Of a stretch of 64,000 bases of DNA, positions 54,813-63,549 are shown one piece after another (position 1 is the stretch's first letter; the number at the start of each line of letters is the position of its first letter). Where the stretch lies: assembly GCA_900466945.1 (NCBI GenBank), contig UBNV01000007.1:1-64000 (forward strand). Reading direction: 5' to 3'. Origin of the DNA: Hyphomicrobiales bacterium. GTDB taxonomy: Bacteria > Pseudomonadota > Alphaproteobacteria > Rhizobiales > Rhizobiaceae. Below the pieces are notes generated by a model, which was not told the DNA's origin, searched no databases, and worked only from the letters and a program-made list of their open reading frames with translations. Made by a program: the position numbers and the translations under genes.

Positions 54813-54983
54813 TCAGATTTGCCACGCCGATGCATCGCGCATCGCGGCCGGTAGCGAACGACCCATGACGCGGACCTCAAGTTCGGCATCAGTCGGCAAC
54901 GGCTCACCCAGCTTGTACGACGAGGACAGGCGAGCGCAATTTGGCATCACCGCGAGCGCAATATGGTGCTTTTCGAGCCCCAC
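54813..54983 (-). pseudogene. Possible 3' remnant of a gene on the minus strand (GcvT C-terminus-like)
   Basis: An open minus-strand frame ends with ELEVRVMGRSLPAAMRDASAWQI and a TGA, 34 bp before the bidirectional-looking hairpin. The IALAV...LEVRVMGRSLPA pattern recalls the C-terminal beta-barrel of GcvT or sarcosine/dimethylglycine dehydrogenase-type proteins. A stop codon precedes it, so only about 55 residues remain, with no good start. This is a tentative call. The 321-bp gap (54708-55028) otherwise holds only the terminator. Confidence 0.3.
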
Positions 54984-55028
54984 GATTTTGCCCTATCGAA
55001 CGGATACGGACACGAGCGGGGCACGGTG

Positions 55029-55829
55029 ATGACCAGACCATTCTTCTGGAACGAGTTGACGACAACGGATTTCGCCGGCCTTTCGCCAGACGAAACGATC
55101 GCCATCCTTCCGATCGCCTCAACCGAGCAGCACGGCCCGCACCTGCCGATCGCCACAGACGTCGCCATCGCAAACGGCATGCTGGCGGAACTCAAAGTCC
55201 AGCGTCCTGGCGACCTCGACTTTCTCGTCCTTCCCACCCAGGAAATCGGCAAGGCCAACGAACATGTCTATGGCCCCGGCAGCCTGTCCTTCGGCCCGGA
55301 AATCCTGATCCCGGCCTGGACCGCAATTGGCACAAAAGTCGCCGAAGCCGGAATTCGCAAGCTCGTCATCGTCAATTCCCATGGCGGCAATGTCGACGTA
55401 ATGAGCATCGTCGCCCGGGAACTGCGCGTGCGCCACCAGATGGTGGTTGTCTCGACCCAGTGGGGCCGCTTCGGCAATCCCGAGGGTATGATCTCCGAGC
55501 ACGAAAGCCGCTACGGCATCCATGGCGGCGAGGTCGAGACCTCGTTGATGCTGCATTTCCGCCCGGAGCTTGTCCGCATGGACAAGGCGCAGAACTTCGT
55601 GTCCAGGGCCGAGGAAATTCGCTCCAGCTCCAAGTATCTGACCCCTCTGCCGCCCCATTCACTGGCCTGGATCGCCCATGACCTCAACCCGCATGGTGTG
55701 GTCGGCGACGCATCAAAGGGCACGGCGAAAAAGGGTGAAGCAATCTGCAAGCACCAGGTAGCGGGCTTCATCGATCTCTTGCGCGATGTCGCCGCCTACC
55801 CGCTCTCCAATCTCTACGCTCCAGGCTGA
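55029..55829 (+). CDS. Creatininase-family amidohydrolase
   Basis: This 266-residue enzyme has the creatininase signature: STEQHGPHLPIATDV (metal-binding Glu, His, Asp), NSHGGN, and a conserved Glu in GGEVETSLML. Family members hydrolyse cyclic amides (creatinine, formamidopyrimidines, sugar lactams). The start is set at ATG 55029; upstream ATG 54963 gives an unrelated N-terminus. It converges on the LysR gene. The cluster suggests a role in breaking down an N-containing ring compound. Confidence 0.88.
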   Translation: MTRPFFWNELTTTDFAGLSPDETIAILPIASTEQHGPHLPIATDVAIANGMLAELKVQRPGDLDFLVLPTQEIGKANEHVYGPGSLSFGPEILIPAWTAIGTKVAEAGIRKLVIVNSHGGNVDVMSIVARELRVRHQMVVVSTQWGRFGNPEGMISEHESRYGIHGGEVETSLMLHFRPELVRMDKAQNFVSRAEEIRSSSKYLTPLPPHSLAWIAHDLNPHGVVGDASKGTAKKGEAICKHQVAGFIDLLRDVAAYPLSNLYAPG

Positions 55830-55848
55830 AGCACTCGTCTGTCGGATC

Positions 55849-56802
55849 TCAACCCTGGCCGCGGATGGTCTCGGGTATATGGCCCCGCACCTTCAGGTCC
55901 TGCACCTGCGCCAGTAGCTCCTGCATCAGATATTCGACGAAAAGGCTTGTCGCGGAATCCAGCGGCGCCCGCGCCCGGGCAAACAGCTTCATCGGCTGAT
56001 GGCGGATATGCGCTTCCGTCAGTGGGCGGAAGATGAGCTCACCGCGCCGGCATTCCGCCACGGCATCGAGCGGGTTGAGCAAGGTCAGCCCCGTCCCGGC
56101 CTTCACCAGCTGTTTCATGAGCTCGGATGAGTTCGTCTCGACCACAGGCTCGACCAGCAACGGCAGCGGCGCGAGCGCGAGATCGATGATATTGCGCAGG
56201 CTGGTGCCGGCTTGCGCCAGGATCAGCGGCTCCTGCACCACCTCGACAAGATCGACCGGCCCCTCCTCCTGTGCCAGCCGATGCCCTGGCGGCAACACCA
56301 CGCCGACGGGCACGTCAAAATTGGCGAGTGTCCGGATGCCGGGCGTCGCCGGGATATTGAAGCCGAGACCGAGATCGACCTCCCCGGTCAACACCGGATT
56401 GATCGTCGTCGAGCCGCCATCGTTGCGCAGCTTGATCTGCACACGGGGATGTTCGGCGATGAACCCCGCGAGGATTGCGGGAAGTGGACCTGAGGCGAGG
56501 CCGACCGTCGTCACCAGCGATACCTTGCCGGCATGCGGCGTCTTCAGGCCCCGGATCCGGCCTTCCAGGCGCTCGTAATTCTTCAGTACATCGCGAATAT
56601 GCTCGACGCAGAGCTCACCGGCCGCCGTCAGGCGCAGACCCTTCGGCAGCCTTTCGAAGATTGGCGCACCAAGTTCCTCTTCGAAGGCGAGGATCTGGCG
56701 GTTGACCGCTGATGATGCCACATTGAGGCGCGCGGCAGCCTTCCGGATAGAGCCACAGCGCACGATTTCATTGATGTAGAGCAGTTTTCGGGAGTGCAGC
56801 AC
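55849..56802 (-). CDS. LysR-family transcriptional regulator
   Basis: This 317-residue regulator has an N-terminal winged HTH (GSIRKAAARLNVASSAVNRQILAFEEELG) and a C-terminal effector-binding domain. It is divergent from the ABC transporter/amidohydrolase operon and likely activates it. An inverted repeat lies between the two starts. The effector is unknown, presumably the transported compound or a product. Confidence 0.92.
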   Translation of the reverse strand: MLHSRKLLYINEIVRCGSIRKAAARLNVASSAVNRQILAFEEELGAPIFERLPKGLRLTAAGELCVEHIRDVLKNYERLEGRIRGLKTPHAGKVSLVTTVGLASGPLPAILAGFIAEHPRVQIKLRNDGGSTTINPVLTGEVDLGLGFNIPATPGIRTLANFDVPVGVVLPPGHRLAQEEGPVDLVEVVQEPLILAQAGTSLRNIIDLALAPLPLLVEPVVETNSSELMKQLVKAGTGLTLLNPLDAVAECRRGELIFRPLTEAHIRHQPMKLFARARAPLDSATSLFVEYLMQELLAQVQDLKVRGHIPETIRGQG

Positions 56803-56869
56803 GGGACCTCCGCTGCGTAAATTTTAGCCATGCCGCATCACTATGCAGCATTCGCGGTGGCAGTGCAAA

Positions 56870-56903
56870 AAAAGCATCGATGCGAACGAATTTTGATGCT
56901 TTT
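56870..56903. promoter_or_regulatory. Inverted repeat between LysR and the ABC operon
   Basis: AAAAGCATC and GATGCTTTT (9-bp arms) are separated by 16 nt, and the left arm overlaps a GCATCGATGC palindrome (56874-56883). The location, 78 bp before the binding-protein start and 68 bp before the lysR start, fits a LysR-type operator. Confidence 0.45.
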
Positions 56904-56980
56904 CAAGGCGCATGACACTCGATCAAATGACCAAAAAGGGAGCCCGAAAACGGGTCCTGCAACGAACAGGGGAACGATCA

Positions 56981-57997
56981 ATGCGCGACACGCTCACCAA
57001 GACAAGCCTCTTCGCCCTCATGGGCTTTGCCGCATCGCTGGGCTCGACCTCCGCGGCTCTCGCCCTCGACGAGGTCACCTACGGCACCAACTGGCTCGCC
57101 CAAGCCGAACATGGCGGTTTCTACCAGGCCGTGGCCGACGGCACCTATGAGAAATACGGCCTGAAGGTCACGGTCGTCCAGGGTGGCCCGCAGGCCGCCA
57201 ACCGCGCGCTTTTGATCGCCGGCAAGGTCGATTTCTACATGGGCAGCCCGCTCGGCGAAATGGACGCCGTCAAGGAAGGCATCCCGCTGATCGACGTCGC
57301 GGCGATCTTCCAGAAGGACCCGCAGGTCCTGCTCGCCCATCCTGACCAGGGCATCGAGAAATTCGCCGACCTCGCCAAGCTCGACAGCATCTTCATGGGC
57401 AAGGACGGCTACGTCACCTATTACGAGTGGATGAAGAAGAATTTCGAGGGCTTCACCGACGAAAAGTACAAGCCCTACACCTTCAACCCGGCCCCCTTCA
57501 TTGCCGACCCGAAGTCCGCGCAGCAGGGCTACCTGACCTCGGAACCCTATGAGATCGAGAAGCAGGCCGGCTGGGCACCAAAGGTCTTCCTGCTCGCCGA
57601 CAACGGCTACAACCCCTATTCCACCATGATCACCACGACGGCGACCATGGTCGAGACTAAGGCCGATCTCGTGCAGCGCTTCGTCGATGCCTCGGCCGAG
57701 GGCTGGTACAACTATCTCTACGGCGACAACAAGGCCGCCAACGACCTCATCAAGAAGGACAATCCGGAAATGACGGATGGCCAGATCGAGTATTCGATCG
57801 CAAAGATGAAGGAATACGGCATCGTTGAGTCAGGTGAGGCGATGGACAAGGGCATCGGCTGCATGACCGACGAGAAGTACAAGGCCTTCTTCGACTCCAT
57901 GGTCCAGATCGGCGTCCAGCCTGCTGACCTCGACTACAAGAAAGCCTACACCACCCAGTTCGTCTGCAAGGGCGTGGGCATGGCGCTGAAGAAGTAA
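56981..57997 (+). CDS. ABC transporter substrate-binding protein (NMT1/THI5-like, SsuA/ThiY type)
   Basis: This 338-residue periplasmic receptor has a signal peptide ending near STSAALA. The NMT1 core is TNWLAQAEHGGFYQAVADGTYEKYGL and GSPLGEMDAVKEG. The family binds pyrimidines, sulfonates or other small N- or S-compounds. The ATG at 56981 has AGGGGAA upstream; 56912 is less likely. It is the first gene of the ABC/amidohydrolase operon, separated from the ATPase gene by palindromic repeats. Confidence 0.9.
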   Translation: MRDTLTKTSLFALMGFAASLGSTSAALALDEVTYGTNWLAQAEHGGFYQAVADGTYEKYGLKVTVVQGGPQAANRALLIAGKVDFYMGSPLGEMDAVKEGIPLIDVAAIFQKDPQVLLAHPDQGIEKFADLAKLDSIFMGKDGYVTYYEWMKKNFEGFTDEKYKPYTFNPAPFIADPKSAQQGYLTSEPYEIEKQAGWAPKVFLLADNGYNPYSTMITTTATMVETKADLVQRFVDASAEGWYNYLYGDNKAANDLIKKDNPEMTDGQIEYSIAKMKEYGIVESGEAMDKGIGCMTDEKYKAFFDSMVQIGVQPADLDYKKAYTTQFVCKGVGMALKK

Positions 57998-58002
57998 TAT
58001 CC

Positions 58003-58206
58003 CACCTCCCCCTTGAGGGGGGAGGTCGCAGCGAAGCTGCGGGTGGGGGGAAAACTCGCGTTCGAAGTAACGCCCCTCCCAAACCCTCCCCACAAGGGGG
58101 AGGGCTTAACCCAGCCGCCACCGATTTTGCTTCAAGGGAAGCGAGCGGTTGCCACGGATCCTCTCCCCCCTTGTGGGGGAGATGGCCGGCAGGCCAGAGG
58201 GGGACT
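58003..58206. repeat. Cluster of GC-rich palindromic intergenic repeats
   Basis: Three stem-loop units lie in the gap. They are around CCACCTCCCCCTTGAGGGGG (58003-58050), CCCTCCCCACAAGGGGGAGGG (58086-58108) and CTCTCCCCCCTTGTGGGGGAG (58161-58182), the last followed by a GGCCGGCAGGCC palindrome. They resemble the mosaic palindromic repeats (RIME-like) common between rhizobial genes. They may stabilise or attenuate the upstream binding-protein mRNA. Confidence 0.75.
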
Positions 58207-58255
58207 TTATGCCCGCTGGCATTGCAGAACAGCATTCCTTAAAACCGAGTATCGC

Positions 58256-59092
58256 ATGGCTGAGATAGACCCCATCACCCCGCCCCCTCCCGAACAGCGC
58301 CGGGCGCTTGTGGTGATGAAGGACGTGTCCAAGGTCTTTTCCAGCGGCACGGTAGCGCTGACCGACATGTCGCTCACCGTCAACGGCGGTGAATTCGTCT
58401 CGTTGCTTGGCCCGTCCGGCTGTGGCAAGTCGACGGCGCTCCGCATCTTCGCTGGTCTCGGCGACACGACATCAGGCACCATCGACTGGCCAAGTTCGCG
58501 CATCAACTCCAAGGGGCTGCCTGACGGCGACATTTCCTTCGTTTTCCAGGAGCCGACGCTGATGCCGTGGGCGACTGTCTTCGGCAATGTCTACCTGCCC
58601 TTGAAACTTCGCGGTGTCTCGAAACACGCCGCCTATGACGACATCCTCGCCGCCCTTGACCGCGTCGGCCTCAAGGATTTTGCCGACGCCTATCCGCGCG
58701 AACTCTCCGGCGGCATGAAGATGCGCGTCTCGATCGCCCGCGCCCTCGTGACCAAGCCGAAACTGCTGCTGATGGACGAGCCCTTTGCGGCGCTGGACGA
58801 AATCACCCGGCAGAAGCTGAACGACGATGTGCTGCGGCTCTGGCGCGAAACCGGCATCACCGTCATCTTCGTCACCCATTCGGTGTTTGAAAGCGCCTAC
58901 CTGTCGAACCGCATCATCGTCATGAAGGCACGCCCCGGCCGCGTCCACGATGATTTTCCTCTGGTGACCAGCGCAGAGCGTGGCCTGCAATACCGGACCT
59001 CCGAGGAATATCGGGCAACCTGCGACAAGGTCTCGCGTTCGCTGATCGAGGCCATTGGCTTTCCCCTCGCCGACGGCATGGAGCTTCATTGA
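58256..59092 (+). CDS. ABC transporter ATP-binding protein (SsuB/TauB/nitrate type)
   Basis: This 278-residue ATPase has Walker A GPSGCGKST, Q-loop VFQEPTLMPWATV, signature LSGGMKMR, Walker B LLLMDEPFAALDE and the H-loop FVTHSV. I chose the ATG at 58256 because the longer frame from 58013 runs through palindromic repeats. The ribosome site is weak. Its stop overlaps the permease ATG (TGATG). Confidence 0.94.
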   Translation: MAEIDPITPPPPEQRRALVVMKDVSKVFSSGTVALTDMSLTVNGGEFVSLLGPSGCGKSTALRIFAGLGDTTSGTIDWPSSRINSKGLPDGDISFVFQEPTLMPWATVFGNVYLPLKLRGVSKHAAYDDILAALDRVGLKDFADAYPRELSGGMKMRVSIARALVTKPKLLLMDEPFAALDEITRQKLNDDVLRLWRETGITVIFVTHSVFESAYLSNRIIVMKARPGRVHDDFPLVTSAERGLQYRTSEEYRATCDKVSRSLIEAIGFPLADGMELH

Positions 59093-59928
59093 TGAGCAAT
59101 CCCACGCCCGTCTCCAAGTCCGGTCCGAGTTTCGCCTCGCTCTATGGCGAAACCCTGCTCAAGATCTTGGTGCCCATCCTCGTCGTCTGCACCCTGCTCG
59201 TCATCTGGCAGGTCGGCGTCTGGGTCTCGGGCGTTCCCCAATACATCCTGCCTGGCCCGATCGCGATTGCCCGTGCACTCGTCAAGGACTGGGGCACGCT
59301 GTCGCCTGCCCTCTGGGTCACCACCAAGATCACCCTGATGTCGCTGGGGCTGGCGCTCGCCGGGGGCGTCGGCATCGCCGTTGCCCTCGTCCAGTCCAAA
59401 TGGATCGAGATCGCCTTCTACCCGATCACCGTCATCCTGCAGGTGACTCCAATCGTCGCAATCGCCCCGCTGATCCTGATCTATTCCCCCTCGACGCAAG
59501 TGGCACTGCTGATCTGCGCCTTCCTCGTTGCCTTCTTCCCGATCCTGTCCAACATGGTCCAGGGCCTGAAAAGCGTCGATCACAACCTGCTCAATCTCTT
59601 CGATCTCTATGGCGCCTCGCGCTGGCAGACATTGCTCTATCTGAAACTGCCCGCCTCGCTCCCCTATTTCATGACAGGCTTGCGCATCGGTGGCGGCCTC
59701 GCCCTCATCGCCGCCGTCGTCGCCGAGTTTGCCGCAGGTTCCGCTGGCGCCGGATCGGGCCTTGCCTTCCGCCTGCTCGAGGCCCAGTTCCGGCTGAACA
59801 TTCCGCGCCTCTTCGCTGCCCTCTTCCTGCTCTCCTGCCTCGGTGTAGTGATCTTCGCCATCACTTCCTTTATTTCCTGGCTGGCGCTGCATCGCTGGCA
59901 TGAGAGCAGCCTGAAACGAGAAAATTGA
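59092..59928 (+). CDS. ABC transporter permease (SsuC/ThiX type)
   Basis: This 278-residue inner-membrane protein has about six helices and the BPD_transp_1 EAA-like loop DLYGASRWQTLLYLKLPASLPYFMTGLRIG. It is the only permease gene, so it probably works as a homodimer. The start at 59092 is coupled to the ATPase stop and its own stop overlaps the next ATG. Confidence 0.94.
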   Translation: MSNPTPVSKSGPSFASLYGETLLKILVPILVVCTLLVIWQVGVWVSGVPQYILPGPIAIARALVKDWGTLSPALWVTTKITLMSLGLALAGGVGIAVALVQSKWIEIAFYPITVILQVTPIVAIAPLILIYSPSTQVALLICAFLVAFFPILSNMVQGLKSVDHNLLNLFDLYGASRWQTLLYLKLPASLPYFMTGLRIGGGLALIAAVVAEFAAGSAGAGSGLAFRLLEAQFRLNIPRLFAALFLLSCLGVVIFAITSFISWLALHRWHESSLKREN

Positions 59929-61241
59929 TGTCGAACCCGATTGCCAACCTGCCCGCCGCCAAGCGCTTCGTCCTCGCCAATGCGACGCTGCCTGAGATCT
60001 GCGTCGATGGCGTCGAGGCACCCGCCTGCGAGGGCCTGATCAGCGCCGACATCGTCGTTGCCGATGGCAAGGTCGAGGCGATCCTGAGGCCCGGCAAGGC
60101 ACCATCGGGTCTGCCGTCGACAGACCTGCGCAACGGCATGGTCTGGCCAACCTTCGTGGACATGCACACCCATCTCGACAAGGGCCACATCTGGGACCGC
60201 CGGCCGAACCCATCAGGCGACTTTGTGGGCGCGCTTGAAGCCGTGAAGACCGACCGGGAAGCCAAGTGGTCCGCCGCCGACGTCAAGACCCGCATGGAGT
60301 TCTCGCTGAAGACGGCCTATGCCCATGGCACCAGCCTGATCCGCACGCACCTTGATAGCCTGGCGCCCCAGCACCGCATCTCTTTCGAGGTCTTTTCCGA
60401 GGTCCGTGATGCCTGGGCCGGCAAGGTCGATCTCCAGGCCGCCGCCCTCTTCCCCTTCGACCAGATCACCGAACTGAACTTCTTCAAGGATCTGGTCGAT
60501 GTCATCGTCGCCCATCAAGGTCTGCTCGGCGGCGTGACCTACCTGATGCCCGGGCTGGAGGAGAAGCTGGACATCCTATTCCGCACGGCGACCGAAAAGG
60601 GCCTCGACATCGACCTGCATGTCGACGAGACGCAGGACAAGGAAACCCTGACGCTGAAGACCATCGCGGAAGCCAAGATCCGCAACCGCTTCGAGGGATC
60701 GGCCACCGTCGGCCATTGCTGCTCGCTCGCACAGCAAAACGATGATCTGGCAAGACACACGATCGATCTGGTGGCCGAGGCTGGCCTCTCCGTCGTCTCG
60801 CTGCCCATGTGCAACATGTACCTGCAGGATCGCCATGCAGGGCGTACGCCGCGCCAGCGGGGTGTCACCCTGTTCCACGAACTGTCAGCCGCCGGTGTCG
60901 CCACCGCCGTCTCCTCCGACAACACCCGCGATCCCTTCTATGCTTATGGCGATCTCGACCCGGTCGAGGTCTTCCGCGAAGCGGTGCGTATCATCCATCT
61001 CGACCATCCGCTGGACACCGCCGCCCGCGTCGTCACCCGCACCCCCGCCGATATCCTCAAGCGCCCCGACCACGGCCGCATCGCCGTCGGTGGCAAGGCG
61101 GACCTCGTGCTCTTCAGCGCCCGCCGCTGGAGCGAATTCCTCTCTCGTCCGCAGGCCGACCGAATCGTGATGCGGAATGGCATGGGCATCGACCGCAGCC
61201 TGCCGGATTACCGCGACCTTGACCCACTTCTTGGAGCTTAG
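59928..61241 (+). CDS. Cytosine-deaminase-like amidohydrolase
   Basis: This 437-residue metal-dependent hydrolase of the CodA branch has DMHTHLDKGH (HxH), HVDETQD, GHCCSLAQ and SSDNTRDPF, together giving the metal ligands and catalytic Glu/Asp. The family includes cytosine, creatinine and isoguanine deaminases and N-isopropylammelide hydrolases. It is translationally coupled to the permease, so it probably acts on the imported compound. The exact substrate is not readable from sequence. Confidence 0.9.
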   Translation: MSNPIANLPAAKRFVLANATLPEICVDGVEAPACEGLISADIVVADGKVEAILRPGKAPSGLPSTDLRNGMVWPTFVDMHTHLDKGHIWDRRPNPSGDFVGALEAVKTDREAKWSAADVKTRMEFSLKTAYAHGTSLIRTHLDSLAPQHRISFEVFSEVRDAWAGKVDLQAAALFPFDQITELNFFKDLVDVIVAHQGLLGGVTYLMPGLEEKLDILFRTATEKGLDIDLHVDETQDKETLTLKTIAEAKIRNRFEGSATVGHCCSLAQQNDDLARHTIDLVAEAGLSVVSLPMCNMYLQDRHAGRTPRQRGVTLFHELSAAGVATAVSSDNTRDPFYAYGDLDPVEVFREAVRIIHLDHPLDTAARVVTRTPADILKRPDHGRIAVGGKADLVLFSARRWSEFLSRPQADRIVMRNGMGIDRSLPDYRDLDPLLGA

Positions 61242-61243
61242 AA

Positions 61244-62653
61244 ATGGCTGATTACGCCAAAATCATGGAAGAGCTGGAAGGCATCGCCGTCGAGGACAAT
61301 CCGGCTCTGGTCAAACAGAAGAGCCGCGATTTCTACTGGTATTCGCCGATCCTGAAGGCCGAGCTGGACAACGTGGTGGGTGACCTGATCGTCTCGCCAA
61401 CCACGGAAGAAGAGGTGATCCGGGTTCTGAAAGTGGCCTATGCCCATGGCGTGCCGGTCACCCCGCGCGGCGGCGGCACCGGCAATTACGGCCAGGCCAT
61501 GCCGCTCTCGGGCGGCATCGTCTTAAACCTGATCAACATGAACAAGGTGAAGGAGATCCTGCCCGGTCGCGTCATCTGCGAGCCAGGCATCATCATCTCC
61601 GAGCTTGACCGCCAGACCAAGGAACATTCCGGCCAGGAATTGCGCTTCCACCCCTCGACCAAGCAGACGGCGAGCGTCGCAGGCTTCATCGCCGGCGGTT
61701 CCGGCGGCGTCGGCTCGATCACCTGGGGCGGCTTGCGCGATCTCGGCAACATCCTTCGCCTGCGCGTCGTCACCATGGAAGCCGAGCCCCGCGTGCTCGA
61801 ACTCTCCGCCTGGGACCTGCAGAAGGTTTCCCACGCCTATGGCACCAACGGCATCATCACCGAAGTCGAGATGCCGCTGGCACCTGCTTACGACTGGGTC
61901 GACGTCATCGTCGGTTATGACGAGTTCATGGACGCGGTGAAATTCGCCGATGCGCTGGCCCACAAGAACGGCATCCTCCTGAAGGAAGTCGCCCCGATCG
62001 CGGCCCCGATCCCCTATGACTACTTCACCCGCCACAAGCCCTGGCTGAAGGAAGGCCAGTCGGTGGTGGTTCTGATGGTCGCCCCCCATTCGATCGAACC
62101 CTTCCTCGCCTTCGCCGAGAAGATGAAGGGCGACGTCCGTTTCCGCTCCGACACCGTCGAGAGCATGAAGGGCATCCCGCACGCCTTCGAGCTCACCTGG
62201 AACCACACGACGCTGCGCGCCCTGAAGATCAATCCCACCATCACCTATCTCCAGGTCCAGTATCCCGGCCCCGACCATGTCGCAAAGGTCAAGACGATGA
62301 CCGAACTCTTCCCCGACGAGGTCATCGGCCATCTCGAATTCATCAAGTTCGACGGCCACATCCAATGCGCCGGCCTGCCGCTGGTGCGCTACACCACCAA
62401 GGAACGGCTGGAGGAAATCATCCGCATTCACGAGGAAAACGGCTGCCCGATCTTCAACCCGCACCGCTATACGCTGGAGGAAGGCGGCATGAAGCAGACT
62501 GACCAGGTCCAGCTTGCCTTCAAGAAGGAGACCGATCCGAAGGGCTTGCTCAATCCCGGCAAGATGATCGCCTGGGAGAACCCCGACTTCGATTTCTCCG
62601 CCGGCAAGAACTACCTGTTCCCGGGCCTGGAGGTGTTTTCCAAAGCCTCATAA
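61244..62653 (+). CDS. FAD-binding oxidoreductase (FAD_binding_4, GlcD-like)
   Basis: This 469-residue flavoprotein has the PCMH FAD domain (VTPRGGGTGNYGQAMPLSGG, AGGSGGVGSITWGGLRDLG). Its C-terminal half (DYFTRHKPWLKEGQSVVVLM, CPIFNPHRYTLEEGG) differs from standard glycolate oxidase C-termini. It starts 2 bp after the amidohydrolase stop with GGAG upstream, so it is part of the ABC operon and probably oxidises a pathway intermediate. It is unrelated in detail to 17381-18838. A CGGCTCC-N7-GGAGCCG hairpin at 62670-62690 may end the operon. Confidence 0.88.
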   Translation: MADYAKIMEELEGIAVEDNPALVKQKSRDFYWYSPILKAELDNVVGDLIVSPTTEEEVIRVLKVAYAHGVPVTPRGGGTGNYGQAMPLSGGIVLNLINMNKVKEILPGRVICEPGIIISELDRQTKEHSGQELRFHPSTKQTASVAGFIAGGSGGVGSITWGGLRDLGNILRLRVVTMEAEPRVLELSAWDLQKVSHAYGTNGIITEVEMPLAPAYDWVDVIVGYDEFMDAVKFADALAHKNGILLKEVAPIAAPIPYDYFTRHKPWLKEGQSVVVLMVAPHSIEPFLAFAEKMKGDVRFRSDTVESMKGIPHAFELTWNHTTLRALKINPTITYLQVQYPGPDHVAKVKTMTELFPDEVIGHLEFIKFDGHIQCAGLPLVRYTTKERLEEIIRIHEENGCPIFNPHRYTLEEGGMKQTDQVQLAFKKETDPKGLLNPGKMIAWENPDFDFSAGKNYLFPGLEVFSKAS

Positions 62654-62888
62654 GGCACCAGATGCGTCGCGGCTCCCGGTTCCGGAGCCGGACTGATAAC
62701 CGCCGGAACGAACTTATTCCGAAGGTACTCCCGGCCGGCCTTCTCCGGCCCATGCGACATCAGACATGGCATCCCCCATCCCTCGGCATCAGGCGGCGAC
62801 GGATCAAGATGCTGGGACAAACGGCGCGGAAGTTTTGACTTGAACCCCGACCGCAGGCGCGGCGGGCAACGATTTGGAGCTTTTGAAC

Positions 62889-63470
62889 ATGCGCGTACTC
62901 GTCCTTCATTCCCATCCCCTCGAAGAAAGCTTCGGCCGGGCGCTTTACAAGCTCACCTGCGAGAGCCTGGAAAAGGCCGGCCACGAGGTCGACGGCTGCA
63001 ACCTCTATGAGGAGGGCTTCGACCCTGTCCTTTCGGCCCATGACCGCCGCGTCTATCACGACATTCCCGACAACCTTTCGCTCGTGCAGCCCTATGTCGA
63101 CCGCCTTAAGAAAGCCGAAGCGCTCGTGATCGTCACGCCCGTCTGGAATTTCGGTTTCCCGGCCATGCTGAAGGGCTATTTCGACCGCGTCTGGCTGCCC
63201 GGCGTCTCGTTCGATCTGGTGGATGGCAAGCTGACGCCCACGCTTCGACACATCAGAAAGCTCGCCGCCGTCATGACCTATGGCGCCACCCCCATACGCG
63301 CCTTCCTCGCCGGCAATCCACCGAAGAAGATCGTAAAACGTGTCATCCGCGCCCAGATCAAGATCGGCGCACCGGTCAAGTATCTCGCCCATTACGACAT
63401 GAACAACTGCACGGAAGAAACCCGCGCCGCCTTCATGGCCAAGGTGCGCCGCGAGATGGAGAATTTCTGA
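62889..63470 (+). CDS. Flavodoxin-fold NAD(P)H dehydrogenase (quinone)
   Basis: This 193-residue protein of the NQO1/KefF family has LVLHSHPLEESFGRAL (phosphate loop), TPVWNFGFPAMLKGYFDRVWLPG (FMN loop), and TYGATPIRAFLAGNPPKK. It reduces quinones or related acceptors using FMN. The ATG at 62889 has TTGGAG about 10 nt upstream. It lies 235 bp after the FAD oxidase on the same strand and may be a separate unit. Confidence 0.9.
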   Translation: MRVLVLHSHPLEESFGRALYKLTCESLEKAGHEVDGCNLYEEGFDPVLSAHDRRVYHDIPDNLSLVQPYVDRLKKAEALVIVTPVWNFGFPAMLKGYFDRVWLPGVSFDLVDGKLTPTLRHIRKLAAVMTYGATPIRAFLAGNPPKKIVKRVIRAQIKIGAPVKYLAHYDMNNCTEETRAAFMAKVRREMENF

Positions 63471-63549
63471 CTGTCGACGATGCACGGCTTGCGAAACGGG
63501 CCAATCTTCTGGCAGAACGCTGCATGTGGCAGGCAAATGGGAGGGTGAA

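Noticed and set aside
62611..62820. 69-codon minus-strand frame after the FAD oxidase gene
   Set aside because: It overlaps the 3' end of the FAD oxidase by 43 bp, has no recognisable family and no clear ribosome site. It could be a remnant but cannot be supported.
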